Source: an uncultured Clostridia bacterium
GTDB lineage: Bacteria; Bacillota; Clostridia; Oscillospirales; Ruminococcaceae
Assembly: GCA_938014915.1 (NCBI GenBank)
Contig: CALLQQ010000112.1
Location: 1-12,262 of the forward strand
Direction: 5' to 3'
DNA: 12,262 bases
Every line of letters starts with the position of its first letter. Position 1 is the stretch's first letter. This document shows, one piece after another, positions 1-6,848 of this stretch. The notes beneath the pieces were generated by a model, which had not been told where the DNA came from, did not search any database, and worked only from the letters and a program-made list of their open reading frames with translations. The translations under genes were made by a program, and so were the position numbers.

Positions 1-54
1 TCCTGCTAGAAGCATTATCCCTATTAGAATTAATGCAATTGATTTAATTTTCAT
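1..54 (-). CDS. Partial CDS: N-terminal signal peptide of a putative lipoprotein
   Basis: Reading leftward from an ATG at 54-52 gives 18 codons, MKIKSIALILIGIMLLAG, before the window ends. Two lysines followed by a hydrophobic stretch and ending L-A-G is the shape of a lipoprotein signal peptide; the next residue, outside the window, would be the lipidated cysteine if this is right. A good ribosome binding site, AGGAGG on the minus strand at 69-64, lies nine bases before the ATG, and a promoter-like pair lies further upstream. The product would be exported and membrane-anchored, for example a substrate-binding protein or a small surface lipoprotein, but nothing here tells which. It diverges from the esterase gene. 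The start is well supported; the lipoprotein call rests on the truncated lipobox. Confidence 0.62.
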   Translation of the reverse strand, partial: MKIKSIALILIGIMLLAG

Positions 55-123
55 TCTGTCCTTCCTCCTGATCATTCGTATTAATATACATTGTTTTAGG
101 TTATAATTTGACTCCCATAATTA

Positions 124-151
124 ATTATACATCTTATTTAAGTTATTGCAA
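124..151 (-). promoter_or_regulatory. Candidate promoter for the leftward lipoprotein gene
   Basis: On the minus strand a perfect TATAAT (129-124) is preceded, 16 bases upstream, by TTGCAA (151-146; 4 of 6 matches to the -35 consensus). Transcription would start near 117 and give a leader of about 60 bases before the ATG at 54. It is back to back with the promoter of the rightward esterase. Confidence 0.45.
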
Positions 152-184
152 TAGTATTTCTCTAATATGTTTCACCTTAAAACC

Positions 185-213
185 TTGAATTTTCGCTTTC
201 TATTTGTTATAAT
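185..213 (+). promoter_or_regulatory. Promoter of the SGNH/CE2-like esterase gene
   Basis: TTGAAT (185-190), a 17-base spacer, and TATAAT (208-213) with the extended -10 TG dinucleotide at 205-206. Predicted start of transcription is near 220, only about 24 bases before the coding start, leaving just enough room for the GGAGGTG ribosome binding site at 233-239. Confidence 0.6.
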
Positions 214-243
214 GCAACCTGTTAACTAATTTGGAGGTGTATT

Positions 244-1338
244 ATGTTAAAAAATAGTGCAGATATAGGTATGCTACCTAATGGGGAGTTCTTCCACGCT
301 GATAATGATGCTTTTACTTATATGGGTAGGATGCATCATGATGCTACCGATAGAACTTCAACTTTCATTTATGCTGGTAGTATGATGAAAACACGCTTCA
401 CTGGTAAAAGCATTTCTGTATCGGTGAGCAATCTTCATTTCTACGGGGAGAATCACATTGGCTATTTAATTGATGGTATACAGGGAAAGGTGATTCTAGA
501 GAATCACAGTGATATAGTCGAGTATAAAATTGCGGATAATCTTAGTGATGGTGAGCATGAGCTCATTCTATTTAAGCGAATGGACGCTACCCACTACTTC
601 ACATTCCACGGTCTAATCCTCGATGATAATGCTGAAGTTCGGGCAATTGAAAATAACTCCGCTACACAAAAAAGACTCGAATGTTTCGGCGATTCCGTTT
701 CTGCCGGTGCAGTATGTGAAGCAATTTACTATGAGGGGCATATCGATCCCGAAGATAATAACGGGCAATATGATAACTCATGGTTTTCGTATTCGATGTC
801 ACTCGCTAGGAAGCTTGATGCGCACATTCACAACAATGCGCAAGGGGGCATCGCTCTACTGGATAATACTGGATTCTTCAATTCGCCGAACACTGTCGGG
901 CTTGTTTCTACTTATGATAAATTACATTACAGCCCCAATGTAGAAATTACCGATTGGGATTTCTCACTCTACACTCCCCATGTTGTGATAATGGCAATTG
1001 GGCAAAACGATAGCCATCCAAATAACGAATGTTTAAAAGATGATAGCTATCGTCAAAATTGGATGACTGAATATAAGAAAATTCTATCACGGCTGCGTAC
1101 ACAGTACCCGAAAGCAACTTTCGTATTAATTACTACCGTACTATACCATGATAAGGTTTGGGATGAAACACTTGATGAAATCCGTAATGAAATGAATGAC
1201 GAACGAATTCTGCGGTTCCGCTTTAGGCGAAATGGCTCTGGCACGCCGGGTCATCCACGAATAACGGAGCAAGAGGAAATGGCTAGTGAGTTATGCGCAT
1301 TTTTAGAGAGTTTGCCACAGTCAACGTGGGAGGATTAG
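244..1338 (+). CDS. SGNH/GDSL hydrolase, carbohydrate esterase family 2-like (acetyl esterase type)
   Basis: A 364-residue protein with a two-part layout like CE2 carbohydrate esterases: roughly residues 1-135 form a beta-rich, presumably jelly-roll domain, and the rest an SGNH hydrolase domain. The GDS block is GDSVSAG with nucleophile Ser151; a GQND block follows at 253-256, with Asn255 as the likely oxyanion residue; the C-terminal GHP block carries His337, the catalytic base. Family members remove acetyl groups from sugars or xylan, so deacetylation of a glycan or oligosaccharide is the reasonable reaction; the true substrate is unknown. There is no signal peptide, so the enzyme should be cytoplasmic. 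ATG 244 is chosen because GGAGGTG sits six bases upstream and a promoter just before it. It is a single-gene unit divergent from a lipoprotein gene and tail-to-tail with murC. SGNH assignment is firm, CE2 is likely. Confidence 0.82.
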   Translation: MLKNSADIGMLPNGEFFHADNDAFTYMGRMHHDATDRTSTFIYAGSMMKTRFTGKSISVSVSNLHFYGENHIGYLIDGIQGKVILENHSDIVEYKIADNLSDGEHELILFKRMDATHYFTFHGLILDDNAEVRAIENNSATQKRLECFGDSVSAGAVCEAIYYEGHIDPEDNNGQYDNSWFSYSMSLARKLDAHIHNNAQGGIALLDNTGFFNSPNTVGLVSTYDKLHYSPNVEITDWDFSLYTPHVVIMAIGQNDSHPNNECLKDDSYRQNWMTEYKKILSRLRTQYPKATFVLITTVLYHDKVWDETLDEIRNEMNDERILRFRFRRNGSGTPGHPRITEQEEMASELCAFLESLPQSTWED

Positions 1339-2708
1339 CCCTCTAATTTATCTATCAGGATTTTTGCAACTTTGTACACATCCCCACAGCCTAGAGTTAT
1401 TATAAGGTCGCCCTCACTCGCATTGTCGGCAACATAGGATGCAACTTCATCAAATGTGCTGAACCATTCGCTGTCGGGTATCTTCTTTGCTAGGTCGCTC
1501 GAATATATATTATAGGTATTCTTCTCACGACTACCCATAATTTCTGTAAGAACAACTCTATCGGCAATTTTGAGCGACTGCGCAAAATCGTCAAGCAATG
1601 CCGCCGTTCTTGAATATGTGAATGGCTGGAATATTGCCCAAACACGATTATAATGCAGATTCTTCGCCGCCTCTAATGTGACGGCAAGTTCAAGCGGATG
1701 GTGCGCATAATCATCTACTATTGTGATGCCATTCACCACTTTAAGCAGTTCGAAGCGGCGCCCAGCCCCCTTAAATCCCTCTATCCCTTTTGCTAATTTA
1801 TCGGCTGCAATGCCGCATTCCATTGCCGCAACACAAGCCGCAACTGAATTTAGCACATTGTGATCTCCTGGGACATGGATTGAAATACGTGTTAACTCCT
1901 TGCCACCACTCATTAACGAATAGTCGGTTTGCATTCCAGTGATATGCTCGATATTATCGGCATAGTAATCGTTATCTTCTGATAAGCCGAATGTAATAAT
2001 CTTCTTCCCTTTTTGATTAGCGACCGCCCTCATTGAATTATCATCGTCGCCATTTACGATAATCGTATTAGTTGTTAAATCGCTGAACTTCTCAAACGAC
2101 TTTATAATATTATCAAGCGTCTTAAAATAGTCAAGGTGGTCCTCATCAATGTTGAGTATCACGCTAATATCAGGGTGAAGTTTTAGGAATGTATCGACAA
2201 ATTCGCAAGCTTCACACACCATTGTATCGCTCTTACCATGGCGACCATTACCACCAATTAGCGGGAGCTTCCCCCCGATTACTGCCGATGTGTCTACGCC
2301 ACTTTCTATCAGAATTTGCGTTAGCATTGCGCTGACAGTTGTCTTGCCGTGCGTCCCAGCAATACATACGGTATTATCATAATAGCTTGTGATAAGCCCT
2401 AGCAAATCACTTCTTTCAATGACATCGGCTGATGATGCCTTTGCGGCGATAAGTTCAACATTATCCGCCATGATGGCGGCAGTATATACAATTAAATCGG
2501 CACCGTCGATATTGCTTTCATCATGCCCTAGAAATACGGGAATCCCCATCTTTCGCACGGCGGCAAGAGTATCACTCTCGTTATTATCCGATCCCGTTAG
2601 ATAGAATCCCTTTGAATGTAATATCTGTGCCAAAGGATACATTCCCGATCCGCCAATACCGATGAAATGGATATGTTTCTTACCCGTTAAAATATCTTTA
2701 TTAATCAA
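1335..2708 (-). CDS. murC: UDP-N-acetylmuramate--L-alanine ligase MurC
   Basis: Cytoplasmic Mur ligase that joins L-alanine to UDP-MurNAc using ATP, the first step of the peptidoglycan stem peptide. The N-terminal nucleotide-binding motif HFIGIGGSGM is near residues 14-23, the ATP P-loop GTHGKTT near 118-124, the central-domain motif NIDEDHLDYF follows, and the ligase-family DDYAHHP motif is near 330-336. The 457-residue length is normal. I place the start at the TTG at 2708-2706: the ribosome binding site GAGGTG (2720-2715) lies six bases upstream. The longer reading from GTG at 2717 would begin inside that same GAGGTG, so it is unlikely. The gene is divergent from spoVG and overlaps the esterase by four bases tail to tail. 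It appears monocistronic; the usual companions murB and ftsZ are not nearby. Identity is very secure. Confidence 0.97.
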   Translation of the reverse strand: MINKDILTGKKHIHFIGIGGSGMYPLAQILHSKGFYLTGSDNNESDTLAAVRKMGIPVFLGHDESNIDGADLIVYTAAIMADNVELIAAKASSADVIERSDLLGLITSYYDNTVCIAGTHGKTTVSAMLTQILIESGVDTSAVIGGKLPLIGGNGRHGKSDTMVCEACEFVDTFLKLHPDISVILNIDEDHLDYFKTLDNIIKSFEKFSDLTTNTIIVNGDDDNSMRAVANQKGKKIITFGLSEDNDYYADNIEHITGMQTDYSLMSGGKELTRISIHVPGDHNVLNSVAACVAAMECGIAADKLAKGIEGFKGAGRRFELLKVVNGITIVDDYAHHPLELAVTLEAAKNLHYNRVWAIFQPFTYSRTAALLDDFAQSLKIADRVVLTEIMGSREKNTYNIYSSDLAKKIPDSEWFSTFDEVASYVADNASEGDLIITLGCGDVYKVAKILIDKLEG

Positions 2709-2742
2709 TACAAACACCTCTACAATGATTTTTGGAGCGATT

Positions 2743-2771
2743 ATTATACTCTATACATAGTATATTGTAGA
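2743..2771 (-). promoter_or_regulatory. Candidate promoter of murC
   Basis: Minus-strand TATAAT (2748-2743) with TCTACA (2771-2766; 4 of 6 matches) 17 bases upstream. Transcription would begin near 2736, giving a leader under 30 bases before the TTG start. A short inverted repeat at 2776-2791 lies immediately upstream of the -35. Confidence 0.45.
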
Positions 2772-2806
2772 TATGGGTGAAAATAATCACCTCTATGTAA
2801 AAATTG

Positions 2807-2862
2807 TATAATATTAGTGCTTTCGTTCCATACTAATAATATCCCCAGCTACACAATATAAT
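2807..2862 (+). promoter_or_regulatory. Candidate spoVG promoter region (two -10-like sites)
   Basis: Two perfect TATAAT hexamers face spoVG, at 2807-2812 and 2857-2862. Neither has a convincing -35 at the usual distance (TAATCA at 2784-2789 and TAATAA at 2834-2839). I also do not see the AGGA / GAAT pattern expected of a sigma-H promoter, the kind that drives spoVG in Bacillus. Either weak housekeeping promoters or activator-dependent ones are possible. Confidence 0.33.
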
Positions 2863-2894
2863 AACAAATTAGCACAACTGAAAGGAAATGACAT

Positions 2895-3167
2895 ATGGAA
2901 ATCAATGATATCAGAATACGAAAAATTTTACAAGAAGGCAGGCTAAGGGCTGTTGTAAGTGTTACAATAGATGGTCTGCTAGCAGTGCATGACATCAAAA
3001 TTGTTCAAGGTGATGAACGGTTATTCGTCGCCATGCCAAGCCGTAAGGATGAAAGCGGAGTTTTCCGTGATATTGTTCACCCTATCACCGCCGATGCTAG
3101 GCGCTTAATGGAAGAAAAGATTCTTACTGCATATAGTGAGCATCTAGAACACGACAATCAGGCCTAA
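2895..3167 (+). CDS. spoVG: SpoVG family RNA/DNA-binding regulatory protein
   Basis: A 90-residue SpoVG, full length for the family. Recognisable features are the opening MEINDIRIRKI, the central VSVTIDGLLAVHDIKIV strand region and the very characteristic FVAMPSRKDESGVFRDIVHP segment around residues 46-65, followed by the C-terminal helix. SpoVG proteins bind nucleic acid, chiefly RNA in recent work, and affect septation, sporulation and cell-envelope or virulence genes in Firmicutes. The ATG at 2895 follows AAAGGA (2881-2886) by eight bases. It is a single-gene unit divergent from murC; in Bacillus the gene instead sits beside yabJ and glmU, so the murC pairing is a different cell-wall neighbourhood. 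Its stop overlaps the stop of the convergent NUDIX gene. Identity is secure; its targets here are unknown. Confidence 0.96.
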   Translation: MEINDIRIRKILQEGRLRAVVSVTIDGLLAVHDIKIVQGDERLFVAMPSRKDESGVFRDIVHPITADARRLMEEKILTAYSEHLEHDNQA

Positions 3168-3715
3168 TTGGGCGAATTCCCTCCCGATAAAAGCAAATGT
3201 GCTTTTAGCAATGCTGTTTGCGTTTTTGAATCTTTTATTTCACCGCCCAGCACCATATTGACCGCCTTTTTAAGCGGTATATACTCAACCTCGAGGAATT
3301 CATCTTCATCGAGGTTTTGCTCTGCGTAGGATAGATCCGTTGCCATATACATATAGATTACCTCATCAAGATATGCTGGTGTCGGATATAGCTCACCTAG
3401 GAATGTATATTCCTTTGCGGTGCAGCCCGTTTCTTCAAGTAGCTCCCGCTTGCCGCACTCAAGCGGCTTTTCACCTGCATCAAGCTTGCCGGCTGGAATC
3501 TCAAGCAATTGTCTGCTATATGGATACCGAAATTGCCGAACGAAAATTACTTCATCGTCGTGCGTTATCGGCACTATACATACGCCGCCAGGGTGCATAA
3601 TAACTTCACGAAAAGCGTTGGTACCGTTCTCCAGTAGAACGGTATCTTTTTTTACTTTTATAATTTTACCGTCATATATAAGTTGACTTGATATAGTCTT
3701 TTCCTCTAAATGCAT
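3164..3715 (-). CDS. NUDIX hydrolase, ADP-ribose pyrophosphatase type
   Basis: A 183-residue NUDIX enzyme of the ADP-sugar pyrophosphatase (NudF-like) group, which splits ADP-ribose to AMP and ribose 5-phosphate. The NUDIX box is complete: Gly76, Glu82, Arg90-Glu91, Glu94-Glu95 and Gly97, with Cys98 at the final hydrophobic position. The preceding VRQFRYPYSRQLLEIPAGK segment (about 59-77) is typical of the ADP-ribose subgroup. The ATG at 3715 is preceded by an AGGGGGA ribosome binding site about five bases away. It is the downstream gene of a pair: only 16 bases separate it from the stop of the YfhO-family gene, so the two are probably cotranscribed. Its stop codon overlaps the spoVG stop on the other strand. 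Substrate preference is inferred from family resemblance. Confidence 0.88.
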   Translation of the reverse strand: MHLEEKTISSQLIYDGKIIKVKKDTVLLENGTNAFREVIMHPGGVCIVPITHDDEVIFVRQFRYPYSRQLLEIPAGKLDAGEKPLECGKRELLEETGCTAKEYTFLGELYPTPAYLDEVIYMYMATDLSYAEQNLDEDEFLEVEYIPLKKAVNMVLGGEIKDSKTQTALLKAHLLLSGGNSPN

Positions 3716-3731
3716 CGTTGTCCCCCTGCTA

Positions 3732-6689
3732 TCATTTCTTTTTTCTTTTATCTCTACCGCTATGTTTTTTATTAAATGCTTCTATATTCTTTAGTATAAG
3801 GTCGATTTCGTCGGGTTCATCTTCCGTGCCCCTCGATTTAGGAATATACGGCTGTTTTCTCGGCTGTATTCGTTCCATATTATTCGGCTCTTCCTTATAT
3901 GCAATCCCGTCTTGCGCCGTCGGCTTAGATTTTGCTACGTCGTCAGCTTTTGCAATTTCCGCAACTTCGTCAGTTGTTGCAACTTCCGCAACTTCATCAA
4001 ATTTTAGAACTTTGTCGGCTTTTGGAACTTCATCTGTTTTTGGAGTTTCCGCAACTTCGTCAGCTTTTGCAATTTCCGCAACTTCGTCAGCTTTTGGAAT
4101 TTCGTCGGTTGCTTTCACGGGGAATTCCTCGCTATCGGAGGTTTTGATCGGTTCTTCAGGTGTGGGTTCCCCGTCATGGACATTCTGCGCTGCTTCCTGC
4201 TCGCTAATCGCCTTAATATCGTCCCATTTTGACAATGTATCTTTATCGGGGAATTTTGCTACACTGCTCGCCATTTGGTCGATATAGGCATTATGCGCCT
4301 TAACACCGCCGATTAATTCCTTATCGTATAGGTGGTGGTATTTCCTCGGCCCGTACTTCTGCGGATTCCTCCTACCTAGGATATGCCAAATCACCATATA
4401 AATTATCAAAATAAAGAGGGCGCCCACCGTGATAACAATGCCCTTATATAGCCCTGGTGGCACATAGTTGAAGCGAATTTCCGCCTCGCCCATTGGAACG
4501 GGCACCGCCATTAATCCCGAATTTACTTTCTCGATTTTAACCTGCTGCCCATTTACATTCGCACTCCACCCTTTATCGAACGGCACGCTGAACACCATTA
4601 AATTCTCTCTATCTAGATTCGATTTCGCAGTAAATCCTCTATTATCAATCTCGAACGAATAGGCAGATGCCGCCGCCCTTTTCTCACAATCGGCAAGATA
4701 TTCCGCCCTTGTTAATTTGTTCGTTATATTGTCCTCTACATTCTCTAGCAGATGCCCGTATAATGAAATCTGCTCATCTGTAAGGTACAATGCTTTCATC
4801 ATTACACGGTCACGATAATTCGTTATCGTCTTGCTCCATTGCTCATCGGTGATATATTCATCATAAGTATATCCCATCGGCACAAAGTACTTATTTTCAT
4901 ATATTCTAAATTTGTTCTGTGTATCGTAGTATTCAAATCCTGGCAGATCCGGCGGCTCTTTGTCGTTATCGTCCTGCATTAGATATTTTACGCTGGTTAA
5001 GCCCCTGAGCGCAAAATTCGCAACTTTGGGACGTGATCCTACCGATCTTTCCACATCCATTGATGAATAGAATTCAAAAATCGATCCAGGCACAACGCTA
5101 TGGAATGCCTGTATTGATGGGTATCCCCAATACATTGGGTAATTATCCATGCCCTCATACACATCTATACGGAAGAATTCACTCTCATCAAGTGTGAAAT
5201 TCCCCCTTGCCTCAAGTCCTTTATCTACAATCTGATTCCTATACGGACCGTGCCCCCTGCCGTATAGCAGCATCGAGCCCGTGCATACGAATGATGCAAG
5301 GCATACCGCAACAATGCATTGCTTCCAGAAGTGTTTATTCTTCCTATTCAGCAAAATATATATTGTACCGAGAATACACACTACCGCAATAAGCACATTT
5401 ATCCAGAATTTATATGATACAGACGGCATCGCCCCCCATACGACTTTTTCCGTCGCTGGAGTGCCATCGGCACCTTTTTCAAGCTTTTGGAGTGAGGGCA
5501 GTATCCCAATTAGGGCAAATCCTGCCGTTATTACCGATGTCCACGCAATGCCGAATCCTAGGCTTGATTCTTTTTCATCTAATGTGATCGCCGTCATCAT
5601 CGCCATTATGAGAATTGGCATATAGAACCACCTAGCATAATATGAGCTATTGAGCGCATAGAATGTGCTATTTAATACGGGAATGAATGCCATGAACATA
5701 CATACGAATATTAATCGTCTTGCCCAATGCTTCTTTTTATCACGCATGAACGCTATTACACCAGCCATTGAAAACAGCGGTAGGAATCCCGCCACCGAAC
5801 TCCATTTCGCATTGGAATCGGGGAAGAAAACAGGTCTTGCCGGTATATCGGGAGGGAAGAAGAAACTCTGTATAATTAGCCCGTATTTCTGCACATCGTT
5901 ATAAAATAGCATATTCCACCCGTATAACATACGATCAACACGTGGATTGTCCATTATCGCAAGCGCCGACGGCAAAATTAAGAATGCCGATATTGCCATC
6001 CCGATAATAGTTTCAAATGCAAGTGTGAAGAACTTCCCCACGGTTAATTTGAAGTCTTTGCACATACAGCGAAGAATGAAATATATTAATAGGAATACTG
6101 CCTGCCCGGCAAAGAAAAAGTAGTTTGTAATCACGCATAATGCTATCGCAAGTGCGAAAAGCCCTTTGCGATTATTGATGACTGTTTCTTCAAGTGCAAT
6201 TAATAGCAGCGGAAAGAAAGCGACCGCTTCATGGAAGTGATTGAAGAAAACATTATATGCCATAAATCCGGAAAATGCATATAGTAGCGCTCCGATTAAT
6301 GCCGAATTCGTATTCCTAACGAATCGCCTAATAAAAGCATAGGATGTGAGTGCTGCCGTCGCCGTTTTAAGTGATAGCAGTATCGGCATTAAATACGGCA
6401 CCCAATCATTCGGGAAAGGTAATGTAAGGTAGAAGAATGGGCTGCCTAGTAGATAAAACGAATATGAGCCGATGAAATTCGCTCCTAAATCTGTGTTCCA
6501 ATTCCAGAATATATTGCCATCTAGGACTGCCTCATGAGCAAGCTTATAGAATGGAATCTGCTGAACATTATAATCACCATAGTATATGAATATGCCCTTA
6601 TCAAAAATCACAAAGGGCAAAAATATAATTACCGACATAAAAAAGGCTAAAACAAATACAAATAGGTAGCGTTCCTTTTGCCTTTTCAT
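3732..6689 (-). CDS. YfhO-family multispanning membrane protein with repetitive cytoplasmic tail
   Basis: A 985-residue YfhO-family protein (GT-C-like fold). In Bacillus, YfhO is implicated in adding sugars to lipoteichoic acid outside the cell. I count about 13 hydrophobic helices in the first 490 residues, starting with residues 8-29; the family-typical YYGDYNVQQIPFY segment puts an acidic Asp39 on the outer face after helix 1, and FWNWNTDLGANFIGSY follows near 61-75. Residues about 490-745 form an extracellular domain, then one last helix near 750-771 returns the chain to the cytoplasm, followed by an arginine-rich stop-transfer GRRNP. A charged tail of roughly 210 residues follows, unusual for the family, with short repeats at about 857-920. 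ATG 6689 has GAAAGGA upstream. It heads an operon with the NUDIX gene. Family is secure; the substrate is not known. Confidence 0.9.
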   Translation of the reverse strand: MKRQKERYLFVFVLAFFMSVIIFLPFVIFDKGIFIYYGDYNVQQIPFYKLAHEAVLDGNIFWNWNTDLGANFIGSYSFYLLGSPFFYLTLPFPNDWVPYLMPILLSLKTATAALTSYAFIRRFVRNTNSALIGALLYAFSGFMAYNVFFNHFHEAVAFFPLLLIALEETVINNRKGLFALAIALCVITNYFFFAGQAVFLLIYFILRCMCKDFKLTVGKFFTLAFETIIGMAISAFLILPSALAIMDNPRVDRMLYGWNMLFYNDVQKYGLIIQSFFFPPDIPARPVFFPDSNAKWSSVAGFLPLFSMAGVIAFMRDKKKHWARRLIFVCMFMAFIPVLNSTFYALNSSYYARWFYMPILIMAMMTAITLDEKESSLGFGIAWTSVITAGFALIGILPSLQKLEKGADGTPATEKVVWGAMPSVSYKFWINVLIAVVCILGTIYILLNRKNKHFWKQCIVAVCLASFVCTGSMLLYGRGHGPYRNQIVDKGLEARGNFTLDESEFFRIDVYEGMDNYPMYWGYPSIQAFHSVVPGSIFEFYSSMDVERSVGSRPKVANFALRGLTSVKYLMQDDNDKEPPDLPGFEYYDTQNKFRIYENKYFVPMGYTYDEYITDEQWSKTITNYRDRVMMKALYLTDEQISLYGHLLENVEDNITNKLTRAEYLADCEKRAAASAYSFEIDNRGFTAKSNLDRENLMVFSVPFDKGWSANVNGQQVKIEKVNSGLMAVPVPMGEAEIRFNYVPPGLYKGIVITVGALFILIIYMVIWHILGRRNPQKYGPRKYHHLYDKELIGGVKAHNAYIDQMASSVAKFPDKDTLSKWDDIKAISEQEAAQNVHDGEPTPEEPIKTSDSEEFPVKATDEIPKADEVAEIAKADEVAETPKTDEVPKADKVLKFDEVAEVATTDEVAEIAKADDVAKSKPTAQDGIAYKEEPNNMERIQPRKQPYIPKSRGTEDEPDEIDLILKNIEAFNKKHSGRDKRKKK
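3941..4099 (-). repeat. In-frame short tandem repeats in the YfhO-family tail
   Basis: Degenerate 27-bp and 18-bp units encode 9- and 6-residue repeats: KADEVAEIA, KADEVAETP, KTDEVP, KADKVL, KFDEVAEVA, TTDEVAEIA, then KADDVAK. At DNA level a 33-bp sequence is identical at 3941-3973 and 4058-4090, and a 24-bp sequence is identical at 4046-4069 and 4073-4096, a 27-bp period. Such identity suggests recent duplication by slippage or recombination. All unit lengths are multiples of three, so the frame is kept. Confidence 0.9.
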
Positions 6690-6731
6690 TTATATCATTC
6701 CTTTCCTCATTCACAGAATAATGTCTAACTT

Positions 6732-6761
6732 ATTATAGCACATTTTGTTAGGTAAAAACAA
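6732..6761 (-). promoter_or_regulatory. Candidate promoter of the YfhO-family/NUDIX operon
   Basis: Minus-strand TATAAT (6737-6732) with TTGTTT (6761-6756) 18 bases upstream. The -10 is perfect, the -35 is weak. Transcription would begin near 6725, about 36 bases before the ATG at 6689. Confidence 0.42.
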
Positions 6762-6797
6762 TTACATAGGACAAATTAATGAAATTCATTGCATATA

Positions 6798-6826
6798 TCG
6801 ACAAATAGAGTGAAAAGGTGTATAAT
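6798..6826 (+). promoter_or_regulatory. Promoter of the ECF S-component-like gene
   Basis: TCGACA (6798-6803; 5 of 6 matches), an exact 17-base spacer, and TATAAT (6821-6826). Transcription should start near 6833, leaving only about 16 bases of leader including the ribosome binding site. This rules out the longer reading frame that begins at TTG 6789, since that codon lies upstream of the promoter. Confidence 0.65.
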
Positions 6827-6848
6827 CAAATTGAGAGGAGTTGTTATT

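Noticed and set aside
3188..3207. TAAAAGC / GCTTTTA hairpin after spoVG as a terminator
   Set aside because: The stem is short and AT-rich, no U-run follows the stem, and it lies inside the NUDIX coding sequence.
3932..4147. Leu/Gln-rich 71-codon repeat frame on the plus strand
   Set aside because: It is another antisense shadow of the same repeats; its periodicity comes from the 27-bp unit.
3718..4287. Plus-strand 189-codon Ser/Ala-rich repeat frame opposite the YfhO tail, resembling a repetitive surface protein
   Set aside because: It is the antisense reading of the in-frame tail repeats, has no ribosome binding site or promoter, and overlaps a clearly real gene.
6789..6848. N-terminal extension of the ECF-like gene from TTG 6789
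   Set aside because: The extension contains the -35, -10 and ribosome binding site of the gene; ATG 6849 fits better.
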